Assembly (NCBI RefSeq): GCF_024713945.1
Contig: NC_134679.1
Coordinates: 2,857,001-2,921,000, forward strand
Direction of reading: 5' to 3'
DNA length: 64,000 nt
Source: Dermatophagoides farinae
Taxonomy: Eukaryota; Arthropoda; Arachnida; Sarcoptiformes; Pyroglyphidae
The translations under genes were made by a program, and so were the position numbers. Shown one piece after another: positions 1 to 13,938 of the stretch. Positions within the stretch are counted from its first letter, which is position 1. Each line of letters begins with the position of its first letter. Below the pieces are notes generated by a model. The model saw only the letters and a program-made list of their open reading frames with translations, did no database searches and had not been told where the DNA came from.

Positions 1-3000
1 TCAAATGGTTCAAAAATACATTGCCATGGAATACAGAACAAAAACAAAGACGAAAAACGCCCCCCATTATAGTGTGTTGTATGTGTGTGTAATCGAATAT
101 CATATAGATAGTAGAAAAACAGCTGATTCAAGAAAGATCTCAAGAAATTTTCATTGGTTGTTCCGATTTAGATGGCAGATTCGTTCTTTCAATAAATATT
201 TTTTAAAATATTCTTTTTTTGTGTGTGTGTGTTTAAGCAAAGTCAAGTCAAATCACAGAACACAGTCATGTAAGAATCCGGAATTATTAACATTCGTGCC
301 AAGATTCATTCGTTCATTTTTTCATTCTGTCATGACAACACAAATCATTCGAAAAATTTTAAAACTTATTATAAATTCAGTTCAAATAATAAATATATCG
401 ATCGATCGATTCACTTGATCGACATCAATGTTTTCACAGAACAAAAAAAAATTCCGGATTTTTTTTATTTCTATTTTCAGAACGAAAAAAAAACTTTTAA
501 ACTTCATATACTAATTATGTTATTTTTTTTGACAGTGAAAGTGAAAAAATAGGTAAAAAAACTAAAAATTTTTATGAATAGCAGAATCGTTAGATAAGAA
601 GCTTATTTCATTCAATTTTTTTTCAGTGCATAAGTTATTTTCACATTATTATAATTTTACAGGTAAACTTTTTTATTTTGTTTTGTATTTTATCGAAACA
701 ATTCATGTAGATGTACACAATAATCATCAAAGTTTGATGGTGTAAATTGAAAAAAAAAATAAAAAATAAATTTAACCAGTACACAAAAAAAACCAAACAG
801 TAAAATTTCAAAAACCGGATCAACAGAAAAAAAAATTAGAAAGAGTGAGAGAGAAAGTAGGAAAAAAAAACTTTTGCCAACAAAAAAAACCGGTGGCAAT
901 TGTTTTCCAGTATGTCACGAAAATGTTCAGAATTCGAGATTTCGACCGTTTTGTTCTCAAAAATCTGATCATAAACATTGTATGCATTGGTCATAATAAA
1001 GGAAATTTAAATCGGAATAAAAAGTTTATCTATTCATTGTTTGATTTTTTTTTTGTTTGTTTGTTTGTTTGGCAAATTGGCTTATTGAAAGAAAATTCTT
1101 TCAAGTCATGACATACAGAATTCAAGTAGAAATTACCATTCGTATGTATAGAATCTATAATGACTATTGAAAGACACATGGTCATGAAAGAGATTTTTTT
1201 TTTATTGCCGTATTGTTTTTGTATTTTTACTGACAACACAGTTTGTTGAAAATTCACCGGATTCAATTCGAAATGATGAGTATGAGTGGGAAAACAGAAA
1301 AAAAAGCTACTTCATCAAACGGCAAAGTTGGTAGTTTATTGTGAAAATCAAATGTAGATATAGAAAAACAATTTTTTTTTGTCTACTTCGGATGTAAAAA
1401 AACACAACAATGACCATTCATGACGTTTATCGTTTCTATTATTATTAACTGACAATATGTGTTAACGGAAAAAGATTGCTTTCCTTTGCTTTCTATCCAT
1501 TATTTCATTTCGCACAATCAAACACACACACAGAATCAGTGAGTGATGATTTGCATAAAATAAAAAAAAAGAAACAATTTCCAAGCCCTAATGACCAAAA
1601 AAAAATCATAGAATTTGAATTTAATGAATGAATGAATAAATGAGAATGTAGACGAATAAAAACTATTGGAATTTCAATTTAATTCTGTTTGCCATACATT
1701 CATTATGTATATGGTCAAAAATCATTCCATTCCATTTTTATTTATTTTTCATCATAAGCAAACATGATCATGATGATGATGAATTCTGTATTCAAAATTA
1801 AATTTCATTCAATTGAAATTTATCTATTGAAAAAATGAAAAAATTTTCAATATTAATATCAATTTGGAATATAAATTAGGTGGTGTATGTATACGAAAGA
1901 AAGAAACGATACAGCACAGAAAAAAAAAATTGAATGAGTCTCCTATTGTGAATAGCAAATGATAACTGATTTTTTTTCAGGTAATATTTTTTTTTCTACG
2001 CTCAATTCTCATATTATCATTCACAATGAAGATCGTATTATGCATGAATGATTCAAAATTCAATAGACAATAGAATAATTTTCATCTTGAGATTTTTGTC
2101 AGAAAAAAAAACTCAATTTTCAATGCAAAAAAAAAAGAAAATATAGAAATCCGATAAAAATGTAAAATTTTTTCTTCCAATGACATACAATGATAACGAC
2201 TTTTAAATTTATAACATGAAAAAATCAAAGTTAAAAAAAAAGAAGAAAGAAAGACAAGTAAGAAAAATTGTCGATTTTATTTTGACAATCGGATCGACCA
2301 TTTTCAATGTTGCACTTGATCGTTTGACATTTATTTTAAAATCGGTACTTTATTTCCAGATTATCATCATCATCATCAACAACAACAACAACAACGGAAT
2401 TCAAGACAGGCAAAGAAAAAAAGATAAAACGAAAACTAGAAACTGAAATAGAAAAAAAATTGAAAACTATAAATCATACTTAATAAGTTAATGGATAAAA
2501 TGTACCAACAACAACAAGGAAGTGTTCAATTCGAATATCAATGTAATCAATGAGTGGTAGAAAGAAAAAAAAATAAACGACAAAATTGTCAACAAGTTCA
2601 TCGAATATGTCAATTATCTATGTTATTAAATGAAAAATATAGAAACAGAGACAACATATACATGTATTTTATTTTTATTTTTTTTGTCCATTGAATTCTC
2701 GGAACTTTAATTTGATTTGAACCGAGAAAAAAAAATTGAACCAGAAAAAAAAACTTGATACTGGAAACATATTGACAGGAAACGAAAATAAGTTAACCAT
2801 GATCATGGCTAAAATATGCAATAGACAGTCAATTATCAATCAACAAGGGAACAACTAATATAATTTTCCATTGAATGATGATAGAATGTGAAATGATAAA
2901 AAAAACAGCGAATGGGGCAAAGAGAAACTTTGACTGCATATAAAAAAAACCCTAACTATGGATCAAAAAAAAATCAGGAAAAAAATGACAGCCCAATATA

Positions 3001-4413
3001 TTAGATAGAAAGAAAAAAGAACCAGAAAAGTTTCCAAAAAAAAGAAAAAGAAACGAGTTCGTGGAAATCAAGTTGCTTTATGCACAATGATGTTAGCAAT
3101 GAATGTGAATGAAAATTCATTTGCAACAATTCTTCATTCAACTTTATTCATGATTTGATCAATCACACGAGAACATAAACACACAAATCATCAAGATGAA
3201 TATATGAAAAGTAAAGTTATTTGAATATAGAAAAAAAAGAAAGAACAAACGAAGGTCGATTCATTGAAAATCATCATTATCATTATCGATCGATGATGAT
3301 GATGATGATAATGACGATGATAAGATCAATTTATGTTATAAATTCTAAAATCATTTATGTTGTTGTTCATCATGTGCAACGTAACATGGCAGTTGTAATT
3401 AACGAGTTTCAAACGATTCAAAACAAACTCTTCCCTTTCAACTAACTACTATTGCTATTTATATTCTAATTTTTTTTTCATCAGAATTATTCATACATAC
3501 ATACACACACAAAGCAACCATTGTTCAATAATCAACGGAAGCATATAGGGAGAATATTCTACACATTGTAAAATCATGAATAACCAATAACCGGGTGAAA
3601 AAGAATAAGGAGGAAACGAACGAAAAAAAAAATTCATCAGAGCGTATCGTTCGAACAAGACAATGTATTTTCTCTAACTAAGACTAAAACAAGCGAATCA
3701 AAAGCAAATTGATTTTCTTTTTTTTTTTTGGTCTTCCACCAAGATATAAGTGAATTTTTTTTGTATGAAATTCTCTCTTTAATAAGACAAAAAAAGTGAA
3801 GTTGTTTGAAATGAGAGAATCAATTTGCAAATCATTTTTATGTCAATCGTTCGTCTTCTTTTTTTTTTATTCATTGGAATCATTGCAAACATTTTTCTCA
3901 GAATCATAGTGGAGAGAGAGAAAGAAAAAAAAAAGATATCGATCGTTTCAACGACTTATTGAATGTTAATTTAAAATCAATATTAAAATAAAAATTTAAA
4001 TTGTACTGAAACGGCTGGAAGGGAAAAGAATTTCGACAAACACCGGAAATGTCAATGATATAATGCTGACACGACATAAAAACAGAGACATTGGAAAAAA
4101 TATTTGCATTGTCCAAAATTCTTAACACATTTTTAAATATTTTTTTTTGTTTGTTTTATTCAAACAAAAAACCAGCCACAAAGATGATCAAGAATAAATA
4201 AATAAATTTTCACTTTCACCAATTTACCACAAATTTTCTATCAATCATCGAATAAAATTTGACAAAAAAAGAAAACTGATTAGCCCTACAAAGAAATCAA
4301 GCAAGCAAGCGTAAAAGCGTAAATTCAACTCAGGCAAAAACAATTGATTGACTGTCGAACCCAACAACAACAACAGCAACAATAGGGTTCAATGGAATTC
4401 GATCCAATCGAAT

Positions 4414-4441
<28 letters not shown>
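4414..4441. repeat. Microsatellite (TG)14
   Basis: 28 bases of pure TG. Confidence 0.97.
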
Positions 4442-4445
<4 letters not shown>

Positions 4446-6070
4446 AAAAATCAAAGGCGACAAAAACGAAAATCGATTGGATGTCATCTGTGCAAGTGTG
4501 TATACCATCATTGTTGGCCCGAAACACCAAGACAGTTTGAACAGGACAGAAAACAAAATCCAACGATTTTAATTCACTTCAATTGAAAATGACGAAAGGA
4601 AGTGAAAGCAAGAAAAAAAACTTGGTAAATTCATATGGTGCCAAAGCCACTGATTTTATCCAAATGATTGCCATTGGTAACAGCACCTACGCAGCATTAC
4701 ACACACACACACAAGGAATCAGAAGAAAAATCGGATGAACATCGAAAACAACTACGAAAAAAAAGTCAAAATTTCACGCATCACCAAACACATACATGCA
4801 CACAAACATTCAATGAATAAAATGTGGCTAAAATTTAGGGAAATAAATTTTTTTTCACCCTCTTAGAATAATTCACACACAAACACACTACCAAACTCCA
4901 AACGATGATTGGATTCTTGGATTTTTTTTCTTATTTTTTTTCTGGTACCATGATTCTTGGAACATTCGAATCCCAATTTGTTTGTTTGCATTTGCAATCG
5001 AATTTAGGTTCTGTTATATTAATGTGTGCGTATGTGAATGTGTGACTTGATTTTTATTTTCAATTTTGCAACACATACTTGTTCTAAACACACACACACA
5101 AACATCTTTTACCCGAATTCGTTCCATTGTTATGGTTCTTGTCGTCTTGTTTCTTTTATCCATACATTTGCATGTAATTAAATTGACTTTACATATCATG
5201 TTGACCAGATTATAATATAATACAAATAGACAATACTGAATTAGTCTTTTCGATTGTAATTATCTTTATTTATTCACATTCATTTTCGGATAAAGAGAAC
5301 AAAAATCGAAATGATTCTCTACAGGCAACAAACAAATCTATATCATACAAAGAAAAAAAAATAAACATTTAGAAATATGTGTTGATCATTTATTGTATTT
5401 GTGTGTACAAACCAATAATTTTCTGTTTGAAACATTTTTCTTTTGATATTTTTTTTCAAATGGTGTATAAATAATGACGATAGCAATAGCAATAATTGGT
5501 TAAGAAAGAGACAGAGAAAAAAAACAAAAAAACGAATTACAATCGTAATAGTCAATCTTAAATGATTGAATGATAAAAAAAAAATATTTATTCGACTATA
5601 TACACACAAATGGTTTGATTTTTGATTTCATATAGCAACAACAATTTTCATGAAAAAAAATGAATTAGATTTCAATGATGTTATTATAATATTTTCGTTT
5701 CTATTTGACCAAATTCATGGAATTCATTTCGTTTTATCATCTATCATCATCAAGCAAATGAAAACAAAAAAAACTACCAGTAAGTGAAACAAATCGAATC
5801 ATCATCATATTCGATTATCAAGTTTTATTATTTGATTTTATTTTTACAGATAAAATAGTCGATAATAGACAAAAACAAAACAAAACAAAAAATAAAAAAT
5901 TGGATTGAAAACAAAGAATGTAACGTAAATCGAAACAAAGAAAAATCGCATGAACGATCCAGAGATATTCAACAAACAATATATAATTCCTACAAAAAAA
6001 GTGGTCCCCTTTTTCGAATCAAATTATCTGAGAATGAAAAAGTTGAATTTTTTCTCATTCATCATCATAA

Positions 6071-6094
6071 TGATTTTGCCGCCGGGCAAAATCA
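6071..6094. repeat. Perfect hairpin, 10-bp stem with 4-base loop
   Basis: TGATTTTGCC and GGCAAAATCA are exact inverted copies separated by GCCG. It is GC-richer than its surroundings. Function unknown; it may be a chance palindrome or a degraded element end. Confidence 0.6.
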
Positions 6095-7067
6095 GAATTG
6101 GATAAATCTTGCAAATTTTTTTTTCGTATTTATGATATTACCTTTTGAAATATATTGTGACATCATTTAGATTTGATTTATTGTTTGCCGCTCTGACGAT
6201 CATAACGACTGAATAATTTCTACACAATTTTATCCAATAACAATAATTATTGAAAAGAAACATATGATTTCAGTGCTTCGGGCAATCAGATCAAAGATCA
6301 TCATAATCATCAAACAGTCAATGGGTTTGCATCAAAACATTGCTTCAAGCCTAAAATTCTTCTCGATCAAGATGTTTATCAAGAATTTTCATTCACATTT
6401 TATAATTCAGAAAAATATTGATTCAAAACATATTCAAACAATTGTTCTGAAGAGATTTGATTATCTAACTTCTGTTATTGTTATACAGAATTGTTGATAT
6501 GAAGTGATAAGAATCTATACATGACCAAGAATGATTAATCTTCCATATTGTAAGAATATGACAATGACATTTTCACCTATATGATAAACATTTATGGTCA
6601 TTCTTAAATATTTGTCAAAAATCCAAGATATGAATCGATAAAATGTTGTGGATTATTTTGATCACCATAATGGCCATCTGATTTATTTGATTCAAACAGC
6701 ATAAATTGATCAAATGATGATGAAGAAATCTAGGAGAATTTCTTTTTTTTTTTTTTTTGCTCAAAAGACAAGCTGAATAACACGAATAATTTTTTTTTTT
6801 GCTTTTTTACATTTTTTTTATCTATTCCTTTCTTTCTGTTGTTCATATATTTCCATATTATATAAGATATGACAAAATATTAAGAAAAATGAAAAATTGA
6901 AAAAAATAAAAATGAAAATTCCACGAAAATCTTGTCGTCGTTGTGATCGGAGAATTTTTGTTTTTTAATATTCCATTATTTTCGTTAGAAGCAATGTCTT
7001 TATGTCAACAAATTTTAGATAAATTACCATAATACAACCCAACAAAAACTAAACAAAACCTAAAACA

Positions 7068-7095
7068 ATGATGATGATGATGATGATGATGATGA
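7068..7095. repeat. Microsatellite (ATG)9
   Basis: 28 bases of ATG units, the repeat motif that dominates this window. Confidence 0.95.
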
Positions 7096-7537
7096 CAGAA
7101 TCTTCAATCTTCGGGGACCTAATCTTATATATTTTATTATTATGTTTAGCTTTTAACGCTGTAGCTTTTTTCTTTTTCTCTTTCGAACATTATTTTAACG
7201 GCTGTTGCAAAAATTACGGTTTAATAATTTTTCAGTGATTCCTTGATATAGTTAAAGCATGAATACATTTCACGTTATTCTTGTTGTGTGTGTGGTTTCT
7301 GCTTTTGGGTTGTTTGCGTTGGTTTCTTTATTCTAGATTTTTTTTTTTGAAAATCACGGTTATTTCGGTTTTGATTTTTTTAAATCTCTTTCACATTCTA
7401 ATTATTTATTTCATTTAATTTCATATTTTCATGAGATTTCAAAAAAATATGTACGAACCTAATCTAATACAATAAATAAATGAAGAAATAAAAATGAAAA
7501 TGAAATCCACTAAATTATCATGATGATCATCATCATC

Positions 7538-7774
7538 ATGAGCCTTTCCAAAAAGGGGTTTTATTCTGATTTATTCAATCTAAAATCTCATGAATCAAAA
7601 TCATACAGTGAAGCTTTTATGTATGCCAACGTTGCCGATGATAATCATCATTTGGATCATAAATGCAAAAATACAACCGAAATAGGAAATCAAAAGTTAT
7701 GGTCGGCCGCCGTCATGTTGAGAAAAAATAACAAAAAAAAAAAAAAAAATGAATGTCCGTCATGGACCGAATAA
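7538..7774 (+). CDS. Hypothetical 78-residue frame
   Basis: ATG at 7538. The translation starts MSLSKKGFYSDLFNLKSHES and has mixed, protein-like composition up to QKLWSAAVMLRKN, then a Lys run from an A-tract and a short tail. Codon choice resembles the P450 exons (many NNT/NNA with some GCC). No signal peptide, membrane segment or known motif. It may be an orphan gene, a 3' exon or chance. Confidence 0.2.
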   Translation: MSLSKKGFYSDLFNLKSHESKSYSEAFMYANVADDNHHLDHKCKNTTEIGNQKLWSAAVMLRKNNKKKKKNECPSWTE

Positions 7775-8174
7775 TTCTTTCCGAACAATAACACAAGATC
7801 AACTCTAATCAAAGTTTATGAAACGAAAAAAAAATGAATTCACTTTTTATCATTATTTTTTTTGTATCAAGAATAATGCATACAAAAATTATAATTATTT
7901 TCGTTAGAATTGTGCAGAATTTGAAATAGAAAAAAAAGAGAATCGATTCATAAACAAAAAAAAACATCTTGTTTCTTTTTTTTGTGTATAGCAAAATCGT
8001 TACAGAATCATCATCAGCATCATCGTGGAAAGACGAACAACAACGTTCGAATCTATGCGAATATATTGTATAATGTAAGAGTGGCGAGAAAAAAAATGGA
8101 TATGAAATGATGAAAATTCATTGAACACCCATCATCATCATTTTTAACTGTCAACATTACATTTATTGTTATTT

Positions 8175-8201
8175 TTGTTGTTGTTGTTGTTGTTGTTGTT
8201 G
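8175..8201. repeat. Microsatellite (TTG)9
   Basis: 27 bases of TTG, followed closely by an (ATA)n run and, at about 8414, another (GTT)n run. Confidence 0.95.
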
Positions 8202-8780
8202 CCAATTCAATTGATAATAATAATAATAATCATCATTCATAACATTATCCGTATCAATAATGTAATGATGACAGGAATGAATCAATTTTTATTTATTAAT
8301 TGATCAGTTGCTCATCAACATCATCATTATTATTATTATTATTTATCTTCTAGAATTGAAATTGAATTATCAAAGTTCATTGTTATTTTATTTTCTAGTT
8401 TTTTTTGTTCAAGTTGTTGTTGTTGTTGTTGTTGTCATGTTGTAAATTACATTTGAAAATTGCAAACCAACAGTAACAATGTATTAAAGTAATATAATAA
8501 CGTTGCAATATAAGAATTTGGATCAACACAACCTAATAAGAAAAAAAAAATAATAGAAAAATCCCAAAAATAGAATGGTAGTAGAAAATTAACATCATAA
8601 AGTCAATGAATTAAGACATCAACTAAATTATAAGAAGGAAAAAGAAAAAGAATTGCCCACACACACACACACAAACATACAGTAGTAGTCACTTGATTCG
8701 TTTCATTTCATTACATCTTTGATGGAACTCTATTTCTTCGTTTCTTTTCGTTCGTTCTTGTGTATTACATTATGATGGAC

Positions 8781-8819
8781 TTCTTCTTCTTCTTCGTCGT
8801 CGTCGTCGTCGTCGTCGTC
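8781..8819. repeat. Compound microsatellite (TTC)n-(GTC)n
   Basis: Five TTC units change directly into about eight GTC/CGT units. CG-containing trinucleotide repeats are rare in this AT-rich window; others are at 18787-18809 and near 34362. Confidence 0.95.
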
Positions 8820-11275
8820 ATTGTCGTTGTCGTTGAAATTGATGGCCGTCTCAATTATGTTATAGCTGCTATAATATACAACCGGATTATAGAACCAACC
8901 ATATATGAGAAAATACCACCATAGTTGGTTTTTTGTTGTTGTTGTTGTTGGTCATTTTGGTATAGTTCTATTATTTTCATTAGATTGTTTATATGTTTTT
9001 GTTGTTGTTATTGTTATAATATCCAATTTGAAATAACAACAACAACAACAACAACTATAACATACAAAAGATACATTAAAAGTGAAATGAAGAGTGAGAG
9101 AGGGTCTTTGTTCGTATGTATGTCGGTAAGTGTGTGTGTGTGTGTATTTGTTCGTTGTTTATCATTTGACGACAATGAAATGATGTTTTTGTTATGTTCA
9201 TTCGAGAGTCGGTAATTTTTATCTATATTTTTTTCCATTGGTTGAATGAATAGTTGTTTTCACTTGTTCGCAGGATAGAATCCATCCTCAATAAGAATAT
9301 CTACCCGTTCATCTTGTTTTTTTTTTTTTTAGTTTTCGTTTCTGGTCATGAGTGACAATTTTATCCATTCTCAGTCAGTTATAAGGCTAATTCACAATAG
9401 AAAAAAAAATTACCAAATGTGAATGGTTTTAACTTCATCTTTTCGTTAATTTTTTACATTCATTTTTTTCGCGCTTTTTTTTGTGAAATGGTTTTGTTTC
9501 GTATATGAAATAACATGAGTGAGGCGGCCAACCGACTCTATTAAGTTTCTGGATCATTTTTTTTTCTTCTTTCATTTTACTCACTCCGCCAACTTAGATG
9601 CTATGTAACTATTATAACTAACAAAATCATGTATTTTCTATTGGAATTTTTTTTTTTGCTGTGATTTTCTATACCATTTTCAACTACTATATTCTGACCA
9701 TTTACATTACTACCATAGTCGTTCAAGTCATAATTGCCACTGTCCACAGGATACATGTTATTCTTATAATAAAGACAATATATATATATTGTGTGTGTGT
9801 GTCCACTAAAATCAAGTTCCAGTAACGAAAAATATCTTTCATTCGTTACATAACGAATGAGAAGAAGAAGAAAAAAAAACAGTAATGAAAATGAAATTAT
9901 TTTCATTTTCTATCTTACATTCATTTTCAATATTATTATTTCGTTTATTTCTTAAATATAATCTTACTTTGATTTAGGATTTTAGTGTGCTGTTGATGTT
10001 GTTGTTGTTGTTGTTGTTTATATGTTGAATTAGTATGTATGTTTTGAGATTAGAAACATAGACAAGACTAATCACATCACAATATATATTTATATAGAAG
10101 ACAATCCAAATGACTAAATTTTTTCTGATGAGAATATAGAGAAAATGAAAGAGAAAATTGGAAAATTTATATCAAAAAAAAAAGACCGATGTATTACGAC
10201 AACGACAATAACAGCCAAAAATTATATAAACATAGTAAATTCAACAAGAACGAACGAGAAAATGGAATATACAAGGGAAACACACACACACACACAACCA
10301 GTAAAATGAAAATAAATAATAACAATCCATTTGTGTGAAATTAATCTTCATTTTTTTTTTTAGTATGCCATTCAAAGAATTAGGTTGAGGGGAACGGAAG
10401 AAAAAAAAGAAACTGAAGCAATGTAAAAAATGTTACAATTTTTTTTTCACTGAAACGAAAAAAAAATTCAACCTATTAAGTTTAGAAATTTTAGGGCTTA
10501 AAATTTTTTTTTTTCATTTTCATTTTCATTTTCATTTTGAATGGAAAATAAAAACATCTTGCTACGTGCACATATATACATGGAGCCATAATGAAAATTA
10601 CGATGCATTTCTGTCTAAGTGTGTGTGTGTAGTCAGATTCCTTAAATTTGGATGGTAATGATCATTATCAGCCAAAATGAATATATCTTTTAGATCGATA
10701 TCGTTAGTCTACATATTTAAATACAATGTACGAGTGTGTGTGTGTGTGTGTGTATACTATCAATAATGAATTCAATAATGGCATATTTGATACGAGTTTT
10801 GTTGGTTAGTTGGTTGCGTTGGTTGTTTGGAAAAATAATAATAAAAGAAAAAGTTATCAAACAATAAACGGTAAAAAGGAGAAATAATAATAAAAAAATA
10901 TTATTATCAAACAAAAAAAAAGTGGCGAGAAAATTATTTTTCTTTCCCTTTTTTTTATTCAACTATCAAATGGAAAGAATGGAAAAGAATCATCGGTATT
11001 ATTGAATTGGATGATATTGTATGATCATGATGATGATGATGGTTATCACTCTATTCGTAGAAATAGAGTAATTTTAGGTTCACAAAAATATTACGAAATT
11101 AGAATTACGAATTACGAAATAGAATCCAGTTAAAATGAAAGAAACAATTTTCGATAGATATCACCATTCAAACAGTCATCAATGACTAGATTATTTTACT
11201 AGACTAATAATTATCATTAAACATTGATAACAGAATTGAACCTGTTTCAATGAATGGAAAGAGCAAAAATGAACC

Positions 11276-11306
<31 letters not shown>

Positions 11307-13938
11307 AAGTTTTCCGTATTCACGTTAATTTAAATTAAAGTTTTGGGTTTCTCGTCCATCGGTTTCCACTGTTTGTTAATAACTGTTTTTAGTGACAGAA
11401 AACTTTTTCACACTTGCTGACCACACAATGATGATGATGATGGTCAGTGTGTGAGAAAAAAAAATTTCGGCTTGTGTTCAGAACTTTGTCAACGAAAGAA
11501 AAAGAACGGCGAAAAAAAATATGAAGAAAAAGAAACCATTAAAATCGATTGAAGCGTAAAACATTGGATGATGATGATGATGAAAAAAAACCCAATTAAA
11601 TTTGACTTGGCCAGATTGCCCCCATTTGATAATGTATATGTGTGCATCGTATATATTGGATTAATTTTTGCTTGTTGCTGCACAATTTTGTTGTTGTTGC
11701 ACCAACTTTTTCGAGCAAAATGTCATTTATATGAATGAATGGATGGACTCTTGACACTCATTAACGTTCACAAACACAGACATCTTCATGTATAGTTTAT
11801 TATTGTCAACTTTTGAATTTCTAGAACAACAAGAATTAAAGCCATTCTGTATAATTCTGCCGGTTGAATCCATTTCCTTTTACACGTTAAATGGTATATG
11901 GTATATGTGTGTATCTTGAATTTTTTTTTTCATCACAATTCAGGACGTTTACTATCATCCATCATCATCATCATCATCAAACACTATTATTATCATTATT
12001 ATGGCCATCATCAATATCATTATCATTATTATTATCATCATCTTAGTAGCGAAAAAAAATGAAATGAAACAAAACAAAAAAAATCAAGAATCAAATAAAC
12101 GCCATAGATTTTCATTGAATTTGAAACGCAGAAAAAAATAGAACAACAATGACGAGATTGTCAGAAACAACAAAAATATCAAATGATGCCAGAATATAAA
12201 AAAAATCAGAAATAAAAATAGGAAAAAATGCAAAAATATCAAGAATTGTCGTCGTCGTTTTTTTAATACTCTTAAGTGTCATCATTATGATGATGATGAT
12301 GGTGATAATGATTATCATTCTGTTGTCATTTCAAGTGTCAAAAAAAAACAAAACAATTCATTTGAAAAAACGATTCTGGACGATTGCTGGTAATCTTGAT
12401 TTTTCTTTTTCGCTTTTTTTTCTATCGCCTCACTGCTAATTAGGTGTCGCTGTAACGTTTTCAGATTTTGTTGCCAATCTTTTTTTCATGGGTTACAAGA
12501 TTTCGGTATTTTGGGTGAATAAAAAAAAAGAATCTGGTTTCGTCATTGATGATTAAAATTTTTCTCTTCGTTTCTATATAGACCACTACGAGTAATGTTG
12601 TCTTTGCTGTGCATATCATTAAGATCGAAAGGCAAGAAAAAAAAAACTATAGAGAATGTAGTGAAGAAAAGAAAATCACTACAATTTTTTTGTTTCGTTT
12701 CACAATATTCTGTTTTTGTTATTATGGTGTAAAATTGATAAATGATAACTATTAATAATCGGATGGCAAACAACGACAACAACAACAACAACAACAATAA
12801 CGGCCCGTTGTAAATGCCCGGAAAATGTCCCAAAACAATTTTCACTATTTTGAATGTTGTGCAAAAAAAAAATTGAGGCGATTCAAGAATACAAATTGCA
12901 AAACAACAACAACAACAACAACAACAACCGAAATGGAATATTATCATATTATTCGATAGAAAAGAGAAAAAAAACATTTGTAAAACACTTCAACAACTAC
13001 AACTATAAACAAAAGCAATGGAATTGAGAGAATCAAAAAAAAAAAAAAAAAATCCGGGTACCGAACAGAGGAAAAAAAAAAGATAAATACCAAAGACAAA
13101 CGACCAAACATACTATTATGAACGCCGAAAACACGAGCATAGTGATAGAAACAGTATAAGAAAACCAAAAGAAATTAAATTATTACCCAATTTGAATTGC
13201 CGGCAAGTGAAAAAAAAATTCAGAAACGAAACGAAAAAATTCTAACCATATACAGACACACACATACACGCATCGGCCATTCATCTCATCTCGTATATAC
13301 TAAAATAATGCGAAAAAAGAAAGACAATAGAGAGGTGACAATGGCAAAATGTGAACGAAAAACGCTCACGAAAAACATAAATTAAATGCATAACTATGCA
13401 GTCAAATGAATTCAAGGAAAACAAAAAAGAATTCTTTAAAAATCTATAACTATTATCATCATTATTATTACAATGTTTGTTCATGTTGATATGATTATTT
13501 TTGTTGTTGTTGTTTTCAACAAAATTGAAACAAGAATAATTGATTGTTTCATCTGGGATTTCAATTATTCTATAGTTTCAATTTTAAAAACAAACGAATA
13601 ACAAAATAAGATTGTTGAAAGATAAAATGGTAAGAATCATGACAATATTTTGTTTTCAACATAATATATAAACAGTCGAAATGTAAGAAAAAACAACAAA
13701 ATTCATTGACAACAAAAAAGAGAATGAAAAGAGATTAAGCCATGTGATATGTGTATGTGAAGAAAAATAAATCTTGATGTTTTTTTTGTGAAAAAATAAT
13801 GAAAATTATCTAGAAACATTATCATCATCGATATAAAAAAAACATATAATATAACACGTCATCAACATCAATTATCAAACAAATACAATGTCTGTACGTG
13901 TCTTTTTTTGCCCCCTTTACCCTCACTGTCGAATAGGA

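Larger units (their letters stand above)
1..7537. other. Interval without a recognisable gene
   Basis: AT-rich DNA with many A7-A9 and T7-T9 runs, (GT)14 at 4414 and (ATG)9 at 7068. The open frames here (for example plus 5-418 and 845-1111, minus 3904-4128) translate to K/F/I/N-rich or unrecognised sequence. The frame at about 4595-4737 contains NSYGAKATDFIQMIAIGNST and looks somewhat protein-like but has no supporting signals. No tRNA or rRNA seen. Confidence 0.6.
7775..13938. other. Interval without a recognisable gene
   Basis: Microsatellite-rich: (TTG)n at 8175, 8414 and about 9992; TTC/GTC at 8781; GT at 9130, 9788 and 10734; CAA at about 12776 and 12903. The 144-codon minus frame at 12543-12977 is largely poly-Cys and poly-Leu from the CAA repeats and is not credible. 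A 41-residue ATG frame on the minus strand at about 9435-9557 covers a GC-richer spot (GAGGCGGCCAACCGAC) but is unrecognised. Confidence 0.6.

Noticed and set aside
4930..5000. tRNA T-arm-like ATTCGAATCC
   Set aside because: No acceptor stem, D-arm or anticodon arm could be drawn around it. No tRNA was recognised anywhere in the window.
12543..12977. 144-codon minus-strand frame with poly-Cys and poly-Leu
   Set aside because: The runs are in-frame CAA repeats and the rest crosses A-tracts; no domain, no splice support.
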